NCBI GenBank assembly: GCA_016946835.1
Contig: JACVTC010000128.1
Coordinates: forward strand, 412,501-437,500
From: Neocallimastix lanati (nom. inval.)
Taxonomy: Eukaryota; Neocallimastigomycota; Neocallimastigomycetes; Neocallimastigales; Neocallimastigaceae
Direction: 5' to 3'
DNA length: 25,000 nt
Numbering within the stretch: the first letter of the stretch is position 1; every line of letters starts with the position of its first letter. Shown piece after piece: positions 11,781 to 25,000 of the stretch. The notes below the pieces were generated by a model that did not search any database, had not been told where the DNA came from, and saw only the letters and a program-made list of their open reading frames with translations. The position numbers and the translations under genes are program-made.

Positions 11781-12213
11781 ATTAGACTAACAAATAATAT
11801 AAATAATATTTAAAAAAATATATATAATATATATTGTAATTAAAGCTTAATGAAAGGATTATTATATAAATATATAAATATTGTTTATATAAATTTTTAT
11901 AAGAAATTATATTTTTTAAATAAATTATAAATTACAAGTACTAAACATAGAACAGAATCAAAGAAAGGAAATAATAAATATTTAATTTCATTTTTTTTTT
12001 TTTTTATTTTTAAATTTAATTGAGAAATTTAAACAAGGAGACAGTGAAAGATTAAAGTAGTTTAAATAAATTTAAAATATTTCTCCACTTCTAATTAATT
12101 TAATAAAGGGAACTCCTTTTCTTTATATATAATTGAAGTTTATAATAATAAAAATAATTTTTTTCTTTATTTTATTTTTTTCATAATTTAAAAAATAAAT
12201 TTATTATATTTAA
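9000..12213. other. AT-rich gene desert
   Basis: No coding signal appears on either strand. A pyrimidine-richer patch at about 9046-9110 (ACATCCCCTG, CATCCCTCCTG) is less biased but not open in a convincing frame. TTTTA units occur at about 10319-10342, and a 37-nt A tract at about 11739-11775. The middle is otherwise TA-rich with occasional mixed segments (about 10215-10260 and 10830-10870). I see no RNA gene. Confidence 0.6.
11607..11688. repeat. Long imperfect hairpin
   Basis: TTTCTTTCTTTTCATC (11623-11638) pairs with GATGAAGAAAGAAA (11657-11670) apart from a 2-nt bulge. Outer TAAATATT (11607-11614) pairs with AATATTTA (11681-11688). The stem is non-homopolymeric and the loop about 18 nt. 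Confidence 0.6.
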
Positions 12214-12350
12214 TTTCAATTACAACAAAGTATAATTAAATAAAATAGTTTAAAACAAATTTTAATTACAATAAAGTATAATTAAATAAAGTAATTTAAA
12301 ACAAATTTTAATTACAATAAATATAATTAAATAATTTAAAACAAATTTTA
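12214..12350. repeat. Tandem repeat, three diverging copies
   Basis: Three consecutive copies of about 40-47 bp carry the order TTAATTACAATAAAGTATAATTAAATAA then TTTAAAACAAAT, and a partial fourth copy begins after the last. The first copy has TTTCAATTACAACAAAG, and the third lacks several bases. This is an ordinary non-coding satellite-like array. Confidence 0.75.
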
Positions 12351-13185
12351 ATTATTATTACAATATAATATTAATTAATAAATACTTCAAAAATAAAAAT
12401 AAAATTTATGCAAAAAAAAAAAAAATAAATAGTAAAGGAAATAATAAAATCTTACTATCTTTTATTATAAATATATATGTAGTTTATAGATTGCAAAAAT
12501 ATAATAAAAAAATAATAAATAAAATAAAAATAAACTCTAGAAAAAAATAATAAAACAAAATAGCTTTAGATTAGCAAGAAAAAATATTAAAATAGATTTT
12601 TAATATTAATAATAATTAAAAAAAAGAATAATTAATTGTTTTTTTTTTTTTATTTTTTTTTTATTTTTGCATAACTATCAATTATTATATAATATAAATA
12701 TAACTTGTTTCAGTAATATATCAACATTTCATATATTATCTTAGGAATTTAATTAATTATTCAAGCATTTAATTTATTCATTACGCAATAGATATTTGTT
12801 TTAGCATACATATTCAATTGGAAAATGTAATTTTTTTTTTTTTAATCAATTTATAATATTTATATAATTAAGATATATATAAAATATTTTTGATTAATAA
12901 TTATTTTTATTCATTTATTTATTTTTTATTTTTATTTTTATTTTTTTTTTTTAAAATATATATATATATATAAATATCTACAATTATGAAAAAAATATAT
13001 ATTATATTATATAATTTTTATAATATAATGAAATAATTTTTAAATTTTTATTAATATTTACTATATTAAATATATATATTATATTTTTTATAAATAAATA
13101 AAAATTAAACTTATATAAAATGTTAATATAAAAGATTGAATCTGGAATAATAATAATAAAAAAAAAAAAAAAAAAAAAAAATTGA
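12351..13185. other. AT-rich spacer upstream of the second kinase
   Basis: No gene is seen. A and T tracts, TA runs (about 12957-12972) and a 23-nt A tract (about 13159-13181) dominate. The promoter and leader of the plus-strand kinase must lie here or in the following segment, but no element can be picked out reliably from sequence of this composition. Confidence 0.5.
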
Positions 13186-13365
13186 AGTAGTAAAGATAAT
13201 AATAATCAACAAAATAATATTAATAATAACAATATTAATATAAATTTTATACCATATTGGAAATTTCTTTTAGAGAAAGAAATTGTAACTTCAGAAGATA
13301 CCATTATAACAAATAATCAGGAAGAATTAATAACTTCACAAATAAATTTAAATATATTGATTTGA
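13186..13365 (+). other. Open segment just upstream of the kinase start, out of frame with it; possible lost N-terminal part
   Basis: One frame is open from 13186 (after TGA 13183-13185) to TGA 13363-13365. It begins Asn/Gln-rich and then reads FIPYWKFLLEKEIVTSEDTI and NNQEELITSQINLN, which looks coding rather than spacer. There is no ATG at its head. The kinase frame itself is open from 13361 through ATG 13394 and reads FDEDNINYTPN before the Met. The two frames meet at TTT 13361-13363, where one extra base separates them. This may be a frameshift in a longer N-terminus, an assembly error, or an exon whose acceptor is TTCTTTTAG (about 13265-13273) or AAGTAG (about 13185-13190). Confidence 0.45.
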
Positions 13366-13393
13366 TGAAGATAATATTAATTATACACCAAAC

Positions 13394-17246
<3,853 letters not shown>

Positions 17247-17289
17247 GAAATAATGAGAGAAACCAAAACAAAAACAAAAACAACAACAA

Positions 17290-17367
<78 letters not shown>

Positions 17368-17647
17368 GAGGAAAAACAGATTATATTTAAATTTTATATG
17401 ATTATACTAGCGTTAATAGTATATTACAAATTAAATATTTAATTATATAATTATACTATATTAAAATTAATTATATTATTCTAAGTTATTAATATAGTAC
17501 ATAATAATATAAATGATTTTTTTTTTATTATTTGATAATACATAATTTATATAAATAATTTATATATATAAAAAAAATGGATAATTCATTAACTATCCTT
17601 TAAAAAAAAATAATAATAATAAGATAAAACAAAAACAAAAACAAAAC

Positions 17648-17678
<31 letters not shown>

Positions 17679-18634
17679 GCACAGTAATCTATTATATTTA
17701 TATATGTTCTTTAATATTTAATTAATAATTTTTTACTTATTAAAAAAAAAAAAAAAAAAAAAAAAAAGTTTAATATCTATAAATTTATAAATATATAATT
17801 TATAATTTATATTTAATTATTCTAAATATTTATATTCAATAATGGATATAATAGATAAAAAAAAAAAAAAAAAAAAAAAAAGATGATCATCGTTGAATAG
17901 TAATTTTTTTTTATCCTAATAATGATTAGAAATAAAAAAAAATATTTTATAATCTAATAATTTAATTTTTTTTTTTTTTCCTTTTTTTATTTTTTATTTT
18001 TTTAAAGTCTTTTACTATTTTACTAATAGTAGCAATACTATTATAATCGAATATATCGAATTTTATAAATGGTGAAATTTTTTTTTTTTATTTAATAATT
18101 AATTTATTATATAACTTTGTTCTATAAAATTATTATTATAATTTACAAAAGTTAAAAAATAATAATAATAATAATAATAATAATATTTTTTTTTTTTTAG
18201 CTAGTAATATTAATGAATAATAAATGTTAATTATCTTGATTAATTATAAAAAATTTTTTTTTCGGTTTTTGGTTTTTTTAATTATAAAAATTAAATAATT
18301 AAATAATTAAATTATTATTATTAATATTATTATTATGACTATTATTATTATTATTATTTTTATTTTTATTATTATTATTATTGTAGAATAATTTTTATGA
18401 TTATATGATTAATTTTTTTTTTATTATTATTATTTTTATTATTAAATATATTTTATATAAACATATGAAAAGAGAGAATAATAATTAATAATTAATAATA
18501 TAATATATAATTAAATAATAAAATATTATTATTAAATTAAAAAAAATAAAATAAAATAAAATAAAATATGATAAAAATAAATAAATAAAAATAATATTAA
18601 TAAACAAACAAACAAACAAAAACAAAAAAAAAAA

Positions 18635-18668
<34 letters not shown>

Positions 18669-18992
18669 ATATAAAATATAAAAAGGATACATATATATAA
18701 GGAACATAAAAATTAAATACGATCAAAATTTTCTTTTGATCGTAAGATGTAATAAAAAAATAAAATAAAAAATATAAATAAAAAAAAATTATTATATATA
18801 TATATATTATTAATGAAAAATAGCTACTATTAAATAATATGAAATAAATAATTTTTTTTTGTTTCAAAAATATATATACATATGCATAATAAAAATAAAT
18901 ATAACAAGTATAATAAATATAATAATAATAAATTATCAATTAAATAAAATGATATAACATATGTATTTAATAATTAAATAATAAAGAGAATA

Positions 18993-19033
<41 letters not shown>

Positions 19034-19119
19034 GTATAAATAAAAACTTAATAACCAAAACATAAACCTATATTTTATTTGGATGGATAAATTCTATTTT
19101 ATAAAAAATTTTTTCTTTT

Positions 19120-19158
<39 letters not shown>

Positions 19159-19757
19159 ATTATATATTATTTAAATTAAATTTTTATATATAATTAATGT
19201 TTAATTAATTAGATAATGATATGGTAATTATATGTTAATATCAAAGTTTAAATTTTATTTTATTTTATTATTTTATATCTTTTATCAAAATCTTTTTTTT
19301 TTTTTTTTTTTTTTTTTCTTCCATGTTGGGATAAAGAAGATAATAAAACATTCTTCACAAAAATATATTTCACTCTTCTCAAAAACAAAAAAAAAAAAAA
19401 CAAAAAAAAAAAAAAAAAATTATTATATTAGTTCAATTCTAATACATGAAATCAATATATTATATAATATTATCAAAAATACTATCAAAAATAGAAAATT
19501 ATTTATAATTAAATACATATATATATTAAAAAAAAAAAAAATCAAAAGAAGGGGGGTTTTAACAAATAATAATGAATAATAATAAAAAGTATTAAAAGTT
19601 TAACAATTCATAAGAAATATTTATATCCTCAAACAAATACACAAGCAACAAGAAATACATTAAATAAAAATATATATATATATAAAATTATATATATATA
19701 TATTAATATTAGAAACATTAATTTTTCTAATCTTCTGTTCATACCTTCTTATTTTTT

Positions 19758-19797
<40 letters not shown>

Positions 19798-19889
19798 TCT
19801 TATATTTAAATATATTTTTAATTTTTTAATCTTTAAATTTTTCATTTTTTCATTTTTTTTTTTTTTTTTATATATTTTGTCATATTAAA
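17247..19889. other. AT-rich spacer between the second kinase and the unknown gene
   Basis: The start will include the kinase 3' UTR; an A-rich stretch with ACAACA units and long A runs begins about 30 nt after the stop (about 17280-17365). Further A tracts lie at about 17650-17676, 17742-17767, 17858-17880, 18637-18666 and 18997-19030, and T tracts at 19121-19154, 19291-19318 and 19760-19790. Open frames of 115-135 codons here are homopolymer translations (Phe/Tyr/Lys runs), not genes. A six-G run at about 19551-19556 is unusual for the region. Confidence 0.6.
18719..18743. repeat. Short perfect hairpin
   Basis: ACGATCAAAA (18719-18728) and TTTTGATCGT (18734-18743) form a 10-bp stem with a 5-nt loop. 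The GATCG content makes it stand out from the surrounding A/T sequence. It could fold in RNA from either strand; no role is indicated. Confidence 0.7.
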
Positions 19890-20654
19890 ATGTATAAAGA
19901 GGATAATAATAAAAGGTCTGCCTTATTAAAGCAACATCCTTTTACAAAATGGAAAACCATGGGGGATATGGAAAAATCTATTCCAACGTATATGAGCACT
20001 CCTAGTATTAATACAACCAATGAAAGAAGACCATCCATTGGTGGAGGTTATATATGTAGAAGTGAAAGTACTAGAACAATTGATGAAAGATATGAAAGAA
20101 CAGATGGAGTTGTTAAGGTAGAAAGACCTGCTCTTCGTAAATCTGATGTTTCTCCTTCCTCTATAACCCCTATTGTTTTATTTAATATTGCTATGGCCAA
20201 TGGTACTTTTGCTCAAAGTTTAGTTTCAAGAAACGGATTTGCAATTGGTAATTATTATCGATATTGGCAAAATTTATTTGATTTAAGGCCTTGTCCTTCT
20301 ATCTATGCTATTACTGTAACCTATGAAATATTAGGAAAAGAAGGTTGTAGGAATTTTCTTTTAAAGAATTTCGAGGAAAAATTTATATGGCTTCGTGACA
20401 GTTTACCTTTAGGTTTTATGTATGACAAAAGTCATGGACCTCTGGCACCTCCAACGACCATTGAAATTATGTTTGCCTTTGGTGAAAAGTCATGGATTAA
20501 TGGAAATGCCCTCTATTTAGTAAGATATACTCGTAATGCTAAAGTTTATATGAAGGATTTAAATCTATGTACCTCGGATGATATGGAGGATTTACCTCCT
20601 CTAGATTTGAATGTTTTAAATGAAGCTATTTCTGATATCATTGATTATTATTAA
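19890..20654 (+). CDS. Unrecognised 254-aa protein, single exon
   Basis: I do not recognise this protein. The frame runs uninterrupted from ATG 19890 to TAA 20652-20654, and its balanced composition and normal codon use mark it as real. Residues 1 to about 90 are polar and probably disordered, with a basophilic-kinase site RRPS (46-49) and further Arg/Ser/Thr sites. Residues about 92-254 look globular: hydrophobic ITPIVLFNIAMANG, aromatic NYYRYWQNLFDL (121-132), RPCPSIYAI, then a probable helix ending KEGCRNFL, LGFMYD and an acidic tail ending DIIDYY. There is no signal peptide or clear membrane segment. The order P-S-x-x-A, K-E-G and L-G-F faintly recalls the small domain of class V PLP aminotransferases, but nothing resembles the lysine-bearing large domain, so I do not assign it. 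Poly-T precedes the start; no intron is evident. Confidence 0.8.
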   Translation: MYKEDNNKRSALLKQHPFTKWKTMGDMEKSIPTYMSTPSINTTNERRPSIGGGYICRSESTRTIDERYERTDGVVKVERPALRKSDVSPSSITPIVLFNIAMANGTFAQSLVSRNGFAIGNYYRYWQNLFDLRPCPSIYAITVTYEILGKEGCRNFLLKNFEEKFIWLRDSLPLGFMYDKSHGPLAPPTTIEIMFAFGEKSWINGNALYLVRYTRNAKVYMKDLNLCTSDDMEDLPPLDLNVLNEAISDIIDYY

Positions 20655-21123
20655 AAAAAATGATGATGATAATAATAATAATAATAATAATAATAAAATA
20701 AAATAAAAAATAAAAAATAATATAAATAATAAAATCAATAAAATATATTAATTATCATTAAAAGTAATTATAATGATAGGAAATCAAAATATATACAAAA
20801 AAAAAAAAAAAAAGGATCCTATATTATTAATTCAATATTTTTAACAATAATAATTTTTAGTAATAAAAATATTAATATAACTACAATAAAATTATTATTA
20901 TTATTACTATTACAATTATTATTATTATTATAAAACAAATATACCATTTTATTTTATTTTATTTTACTATCTATCTTTCTAATAAATTAAAATAAACCAA
21001 TAAATACTCATATTTAATAATAAAACAAAAACTAACATAACCATCATAAAGAATAAAATTATTTATTTATATTAAATACAAATATATTAATTAATAATAA
21101 TAATAATAATAAAGATAAAAGTA

Positions 21124-21150
21124 AGGAAAGGAAAGGAAAGGAAAGGAAAG
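21124..21150. repeat. GGAAA pentanucleotide array
   Basis: About five GGAAA units run in tandem about 470 nt downstream of the unknown gene. This purine array is the only G-rich simple repeat in the window. Confidence 0.85.
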
Positions 21151-21214
21151 AGAAGAAAAAAAAAAAATATAATATTATAATAATTATCTTTTATAATAAT
21201 TTAATTTTTCTTTA

Positions 21215-21268
21215 TTTTGAACCAAATATGACTTAAATTACGTTTTGAATCAAATATGACTAAAATTA
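21215..21268. repeat. 26-bp tandem direct repeat
   Basis: TTTTGAACCAAATATGACTTAAATTA (21215-21240) is followed after 2 nt by a copy at 21243-21268 that matches 24 of 26 positions. The unit is non-simple, so this is a local duplication. Confidence 0.8.
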
Positions 21269-21534
21269 TTATCATTTTTAAAAAAAAAAAAATTTTTTTT
21301 TTTATAATCATAATGGTAGAAATAATAATTTATTAATAATAAATAAAATTAATATTAATCATTTAAATATTCATCATTAAATATTTTTTTATAAACTTTT
21401 TTTTTTTTTTTTTATGAATTTAATTTAAAAATTGATTCTTATCAAATGAATGGTGCATTTAACTTTTTTTTATCTTTACTTAATATAGTTGCATGATCTT
21501 TAATTATTAATAATAATAATGAATAATAATAATG

Positions 21535-21573
<39 letters not shown>

Positions 21574-21636
21574 TTGTTGATTTTTATTTATACCTTTTTT
21601 CTTTTTTGGAATATTTATCTAAACTTTTTTATTTTT

Positions 21637-21656
21637 TTATTTATTCATTTATTCAT

Positions 21657-21707
<51 letters not shown>

Positions 21708-21708
21708 T
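21637..21708. repeat. TTTA tetranucleotide array
   Basis: About 17 TTTA/TTCA units occur, with two TTCA variants near the start and pure TTTA afterwards. A short open frame across it encodes only an FIYL-type repeat and is not a gene. Confidence 0.85.
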
Positions 21709-22527
21709 TCAATATTAATTGAAATTGTATAAAATTTCATCTTTTATACTCTATTTTTATATTTCTAGTATTACATTTTCTTTTTTATAAAAATATATAA
21801 TAGTTAAACGATATATAGGATTTATTTAAAATTATATATATATTTAAAATTGCAAACTTTAAAAACTTAAATAATAAATAAATAATAAAAATAATTATGA
21901 ATTATTTAAATATTATATTTTTTTTAATATCAAATTTTATTTTATTTTATTTTATTTTTTTTTTTTATAAATATTTTATCCTTTATAATTGAATTTTTAC
22001 ACATTCACTTAATCAACTTTATGGAATTAATTACAATATTAATAATAATTAATATATAACATAAAAATTATTTATTTATTAGTTAAGAATAGAATTTTAA
22101 TTTCTTATAATTTTATATTTAATAGAAATAACTCTTAAAAAAAATTGTATAAATTTATCAAGAAAAAAAAAATTTGGGTAAATTTATTATTCTTTTTAAC
22201 CATATTTCATTTATATAAACTTTTATTAAATTTTTTTTTTTTTTTTACTTCAATAATTCATATTTTTAATTTTTTTTTTTTTTTTTTTTTTCATTAATGA
22301 TTTTTTTTTTCATAAAATTTATCATTCAATGGCTACTTCTTTATTATTAATATTGGTATTATTATTTATTTGATAGAAAATTAATATGACATTATTATTA
22401 CTAATCAAAATTTCATAATACTAGTCATCATATAAATTTCAATAATAATTTAATATGTATTATCATTTATAAATTTAATAGATTCATCCATTACAAAATA
22501 AATTTTAATATGATAAATAAGCAAACA

Positions 22528-22619
22528 TAATAATAATAAATAATAAATAATAAATAATAATTAATAACTAATAATTAATTAAATAATAAATAATAAATAA
22601 TAAATAATAAATAATAATG
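22528..22619. repeat. Heptamer-type AAATAAT repeats
   Basis: Two blocks of tandem TAAATAA units (about 22534-22560 and 22584-22615) flank a short AATTAATAACTAATAATTAATT segment. Non-coding. Confidence 0.75.
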
Positions 22620-22991
22620 AATCATACTAAATAATTCATAATTCATAGTAATTACATGTTATGATAACGATAAAATGACAAAAGTTAAAAATAACTTTAA
22701 TATATATTTAACCCTATTTCATATCTACATTAATAAAAAGAAAAGATAATTATTTTTGGATAATTCATTTTCATTTATTATTATATTTATTTTATCTTTA
22801 ATATCTTTAATATATAATATTTATTTAAATTAAGGTATTTGAAAAAAAAAATTAAATTCTCATATATTTAAATTTTGCATAATTAAACAAACCTAATTAA
22901 CATAGTTTTTTTGTTTAATAATTATTTTATGTGTCTTTCATCATTTATTTTTTTGTTATTAATTAAATTTAAAGATAAAAAGAATGAAAAA

Positions 22992-22992
<1 letters not shown>

Positions 22993-23082
<90 letters not shown>
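22993..23082. repeat. Pure ATT trinucleotide microsatellite, about 30 units
   Basis: About 90 bp of uninterrupted ATT, the longest pure trinucleotide array in the window. In one plus-strand frame it reads as a Tyr run, but no gene context supports translation. Confidence 0.9.
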
Positions 23083-23697
23083 TTATTTTTTTTCTAATGT
23101 TAATTAAAGGATAAAGAAATTTTTAGATATATAATAAACTTTGTTATTTAATTATTTTTTATTTTTATAATTAAATACAAAAAAGAAAAAAAAAATCTTA
23201 TCATATATCCTATCCTATATTTTTCCTATATATATATTTTTATTATAGTAATTTTTTTTTTTTTTTTATTGTATTTTAAAAATAACTTATAAAATAAAAT
23301 TTATTGTTATATATATATAATATCATTAATAGAAAGAAATTAGAAAATTTTAATTCTATATAATTAATAAGAAACATTTTCTATTATTATTAATGATAAT
23401 AATAAAATTAATAATAATTTAATCATTTTTAATTATAAACTATAATTAAATATAATTAATCATTTATGTATAAATAAATATATATATATATATTTATATT
23501 TAAGAAAAAAAAAAAAAAAAAAAAAAAAAAAACAGAATTTAGAATTAGTTCCAAGAAATAATATTTCTCTCTTTCTTTTTATATATATATTATTTTTATT
23601 ATTTCTTAATAACAATATATATTTAAAGATATAATATTTAATAAAATAAAATTAATATTTTTTTTCACTCAAAATTATCATCATAATATTTATTAGG

Positions 23698-23735
<38 letters not shown>

Positions 23736-23848
23736 TAAGCCATGATATATTATAGAAAAATTGAAAGTTGAATACCCCTAATTAAAATATTTATCCTATA
23801 ATAGAAGTCCATACTATAAATTATTATTATACAAATAATACAAATAAA

Positions 23849-23879
<31 letters not shown>

Positions 23880-24010
23880 CTATAATTTTTTGGGTAAACT
23901 TTCATAAAATATTTGTATAAAATAATTATTAACTTTTTTTTTTTAAATTAGAATGATTTGTATATACAATTTTTATTAATTATATAAATTCAATAAAAAA
24001 AAAATTTTTT

Positions 24011-24042
<32 letters not shown>

Positions 24043-24234
24043 CTCTAAAATTGTCTTATAATCTTATAACATAAAATTTATTAAAAATATATATATATAT
24101 ATATATTACATAAATATTTATATTTAATTCATCAAAAATATAATAATAATAATTTTTCTTTTATAAAGAAATATATATTATATAATATCATAATATCATA
24201 TCATATCATATCATATTATATTATATAAGAAAAA

Positions 24235-24412
24235 ATGGGAAGGTCATTAGGTTATGAGTATGAAGACTCACTTGAAACATACAATATTATAGCTCAAATG
24301 AAAAAGCTAAAACCCACCGAATTAAAAAATTTATTTGAAGCTATGGTCAATAGCTTAACTATACCCACCAAGGAAGGACTGGTTTTTTTAGTTTGGGAAG
24401 GGTAAAAAAAAA

Positions 24413-24448
<36 letters not shown>

Positions 24449-24605
24449 ATATTTATTTAAATATATTATTTTGTATTTAATATTTTATATTATATATATG
24501 TTCTTTCTTTTTTTTTTTATAATAAAAAAAAAAAAATGTATAATTTGGTTTATATTATATAATTAAAAGTGGACTTTTTTTTTCAGCATTATAACATTTT
24601 ATTAA
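24235..24605 (+). CDS. Small unrecognised protein, one clear exon and a probable short second exon
   Basis: Exon 1 (24235-24401) starts at ATG after an A-rich leader. It encodes 55 full codons beginning MGRSLGYEYEDSLETYNI and including MKKLKPTELKNLFEAMVNSL and VFLVWE; the composition is clearly coding. A donor GTAAAA follows at 24402, in phase 2. If left unspliced, the frame stops after 56 aa. A strong acceptor TTTTTTTTTCAG at 24586 joins to a 19-nt exon (24587-24605) encoding IITFY and TAA, giving 61 aa. Alternatively the intron continues past the window edge and this is the first exon of a larger gene. No signal peptide or known domain is seen. The KKLKPTELKNLFEAM part is probably helical. 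Exon 1 is solid; the 3' end is uncertain. Confidence 0.6.
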
Positions 24606-24735
24606 ATTTAATTTTATTTTATATCAAATTATTATTTCAATTTATTATATCAATTTAAAAAAATAAAATAAAATAAAAGCATTATAAAATAAATTAAGAT
24701 AATATAATATTAATAATAAAATATTATTAATTAAC

Positions 24736-24806
<71 letters not shown>

Positions 24807-25000
24807 TATTCTAATAATTATATGATTTTACTGTATATATATCATTAAATATAAACATTATATTATATATATATAACAATATTATTTTGACTATTATTAT
24901 GATTCTTATTGATATATAAACACATGTATATAAATAATTAATATCATTTTGAATTATAAATTCTTTATGTAACATCTATTAAACATTTTTTAAAAAATTT
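24606..25000. other. AT-rich right edge with an ATT microsatellite
   Basis: No coding sequence is seen. A run of about 22 ATT units lies at about 24740-24806, with TA-rich DNA on both sides. If the right-edge gene uses a more distant exon, this stretch would be intron. Confidence 0.6.

Larger units (their letters stand above)
20655..24234. other. AT-rich spacer before the right-edge gene
   Basis: No gene is supported. Short open frames here are microsatellite translations (Tyr, Ile or Leu runs). The content is simple repeats, several listed separately, with T tracts at about 22271-22291, 23701-23728 and 24018-24042 and an A tract at about 23504-23532. Less biased patches near 22620-22735 and 23730-23820 show no convincing exon. 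Four to five TATCA units precede the last gene (about 24185-24215). Confidence 0.55.

Noticed and set aside
17280-17365. Poly-A stretch after the second kinase as a retroposed gene's tail
   Set aside because: The gene has introns and similar A tracts occur throughout the window, so it is simple sequence.
18532-19579. Frames of 135 and 115 codons (18532-18939 minus, 19232-19579 plus)
   Set aside because: They consist of Phe/Tyr/Lys homopolymers from T and A tracts; there is no start context or domain.
21532-23114. Frames across the TTTA and ATT arrays (21532-21732, 22911-23114)
   Set aside because: They are microsatellite translations (FIYL and poly-Tyr).

Overview
The window is extremely AT-rich eukaryotic nuclear DNA. 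It has long poly-A/poly-T tracts, ATT/AAT microsatellites, small GT-AG introns, one Asn/Thr/His-homopolymer protein and only four supportable genes in 25 kb. Intron-dense genes (six introns in a 906-nt CDS) separated by kilobases of near-GC-free spacer fit an anaerobic gut fungus (Neocallimastigomycota) better than a dictyostelid, whose genome is also AT-rich but is gene-dense and intron-poor. This assignment is an inference; no rRNA, tRNA or other marker gene is present.

Layout. A complete seven-exon Aurora kinase lies on the minus strand (534-2939). A desert of about 10.4 kb follows, holding simple repeats, several strong hairpins, a 59-bp direct duplication with an 87-bp period (4427-4572) and one isolated GC-richer island with a 43-codon open frame (5947-6078). 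A second, divergently oriented Aurora-like kinase sits on the plus strand (13394-17246, four exons, 1052 aa). Its kinase domain is at the extreme C-terminus, behind about 796 residues of Ser/Asn-rich sequence. Just upstream is an open segment in another frame (13186-13365) that may be a lost N-terminal part. An unrecognised intronless gene (19890-20654, 254 aa) follows. Near the right edge is a small gene (from 24235) with one clear exon and a probable short second exon.

Connections. The two kinases share three intron positions in the C-lobe with the same phases (0, 2, 0), and the two exons between them have identical lengths (149 and 232 nt). They are therefore paralogues from an intron-containing ancestor. 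The first keeps all Aurora hallmarks. The second keeps the catalytic residues but has lost the third glycine of the P-loop and the paired arginines before the activation-loop Thr, and has Asp where Aurora A has Gly198. It looks like a diverged Aurora with different activation and partners. Nothing in the sequence links the other two genes to the kinases.

The rest is simple-sequence DNA in which I see no genes. I found no tRNA, rRNA, CRISPR array, intact transposon or prokaryotic feature.
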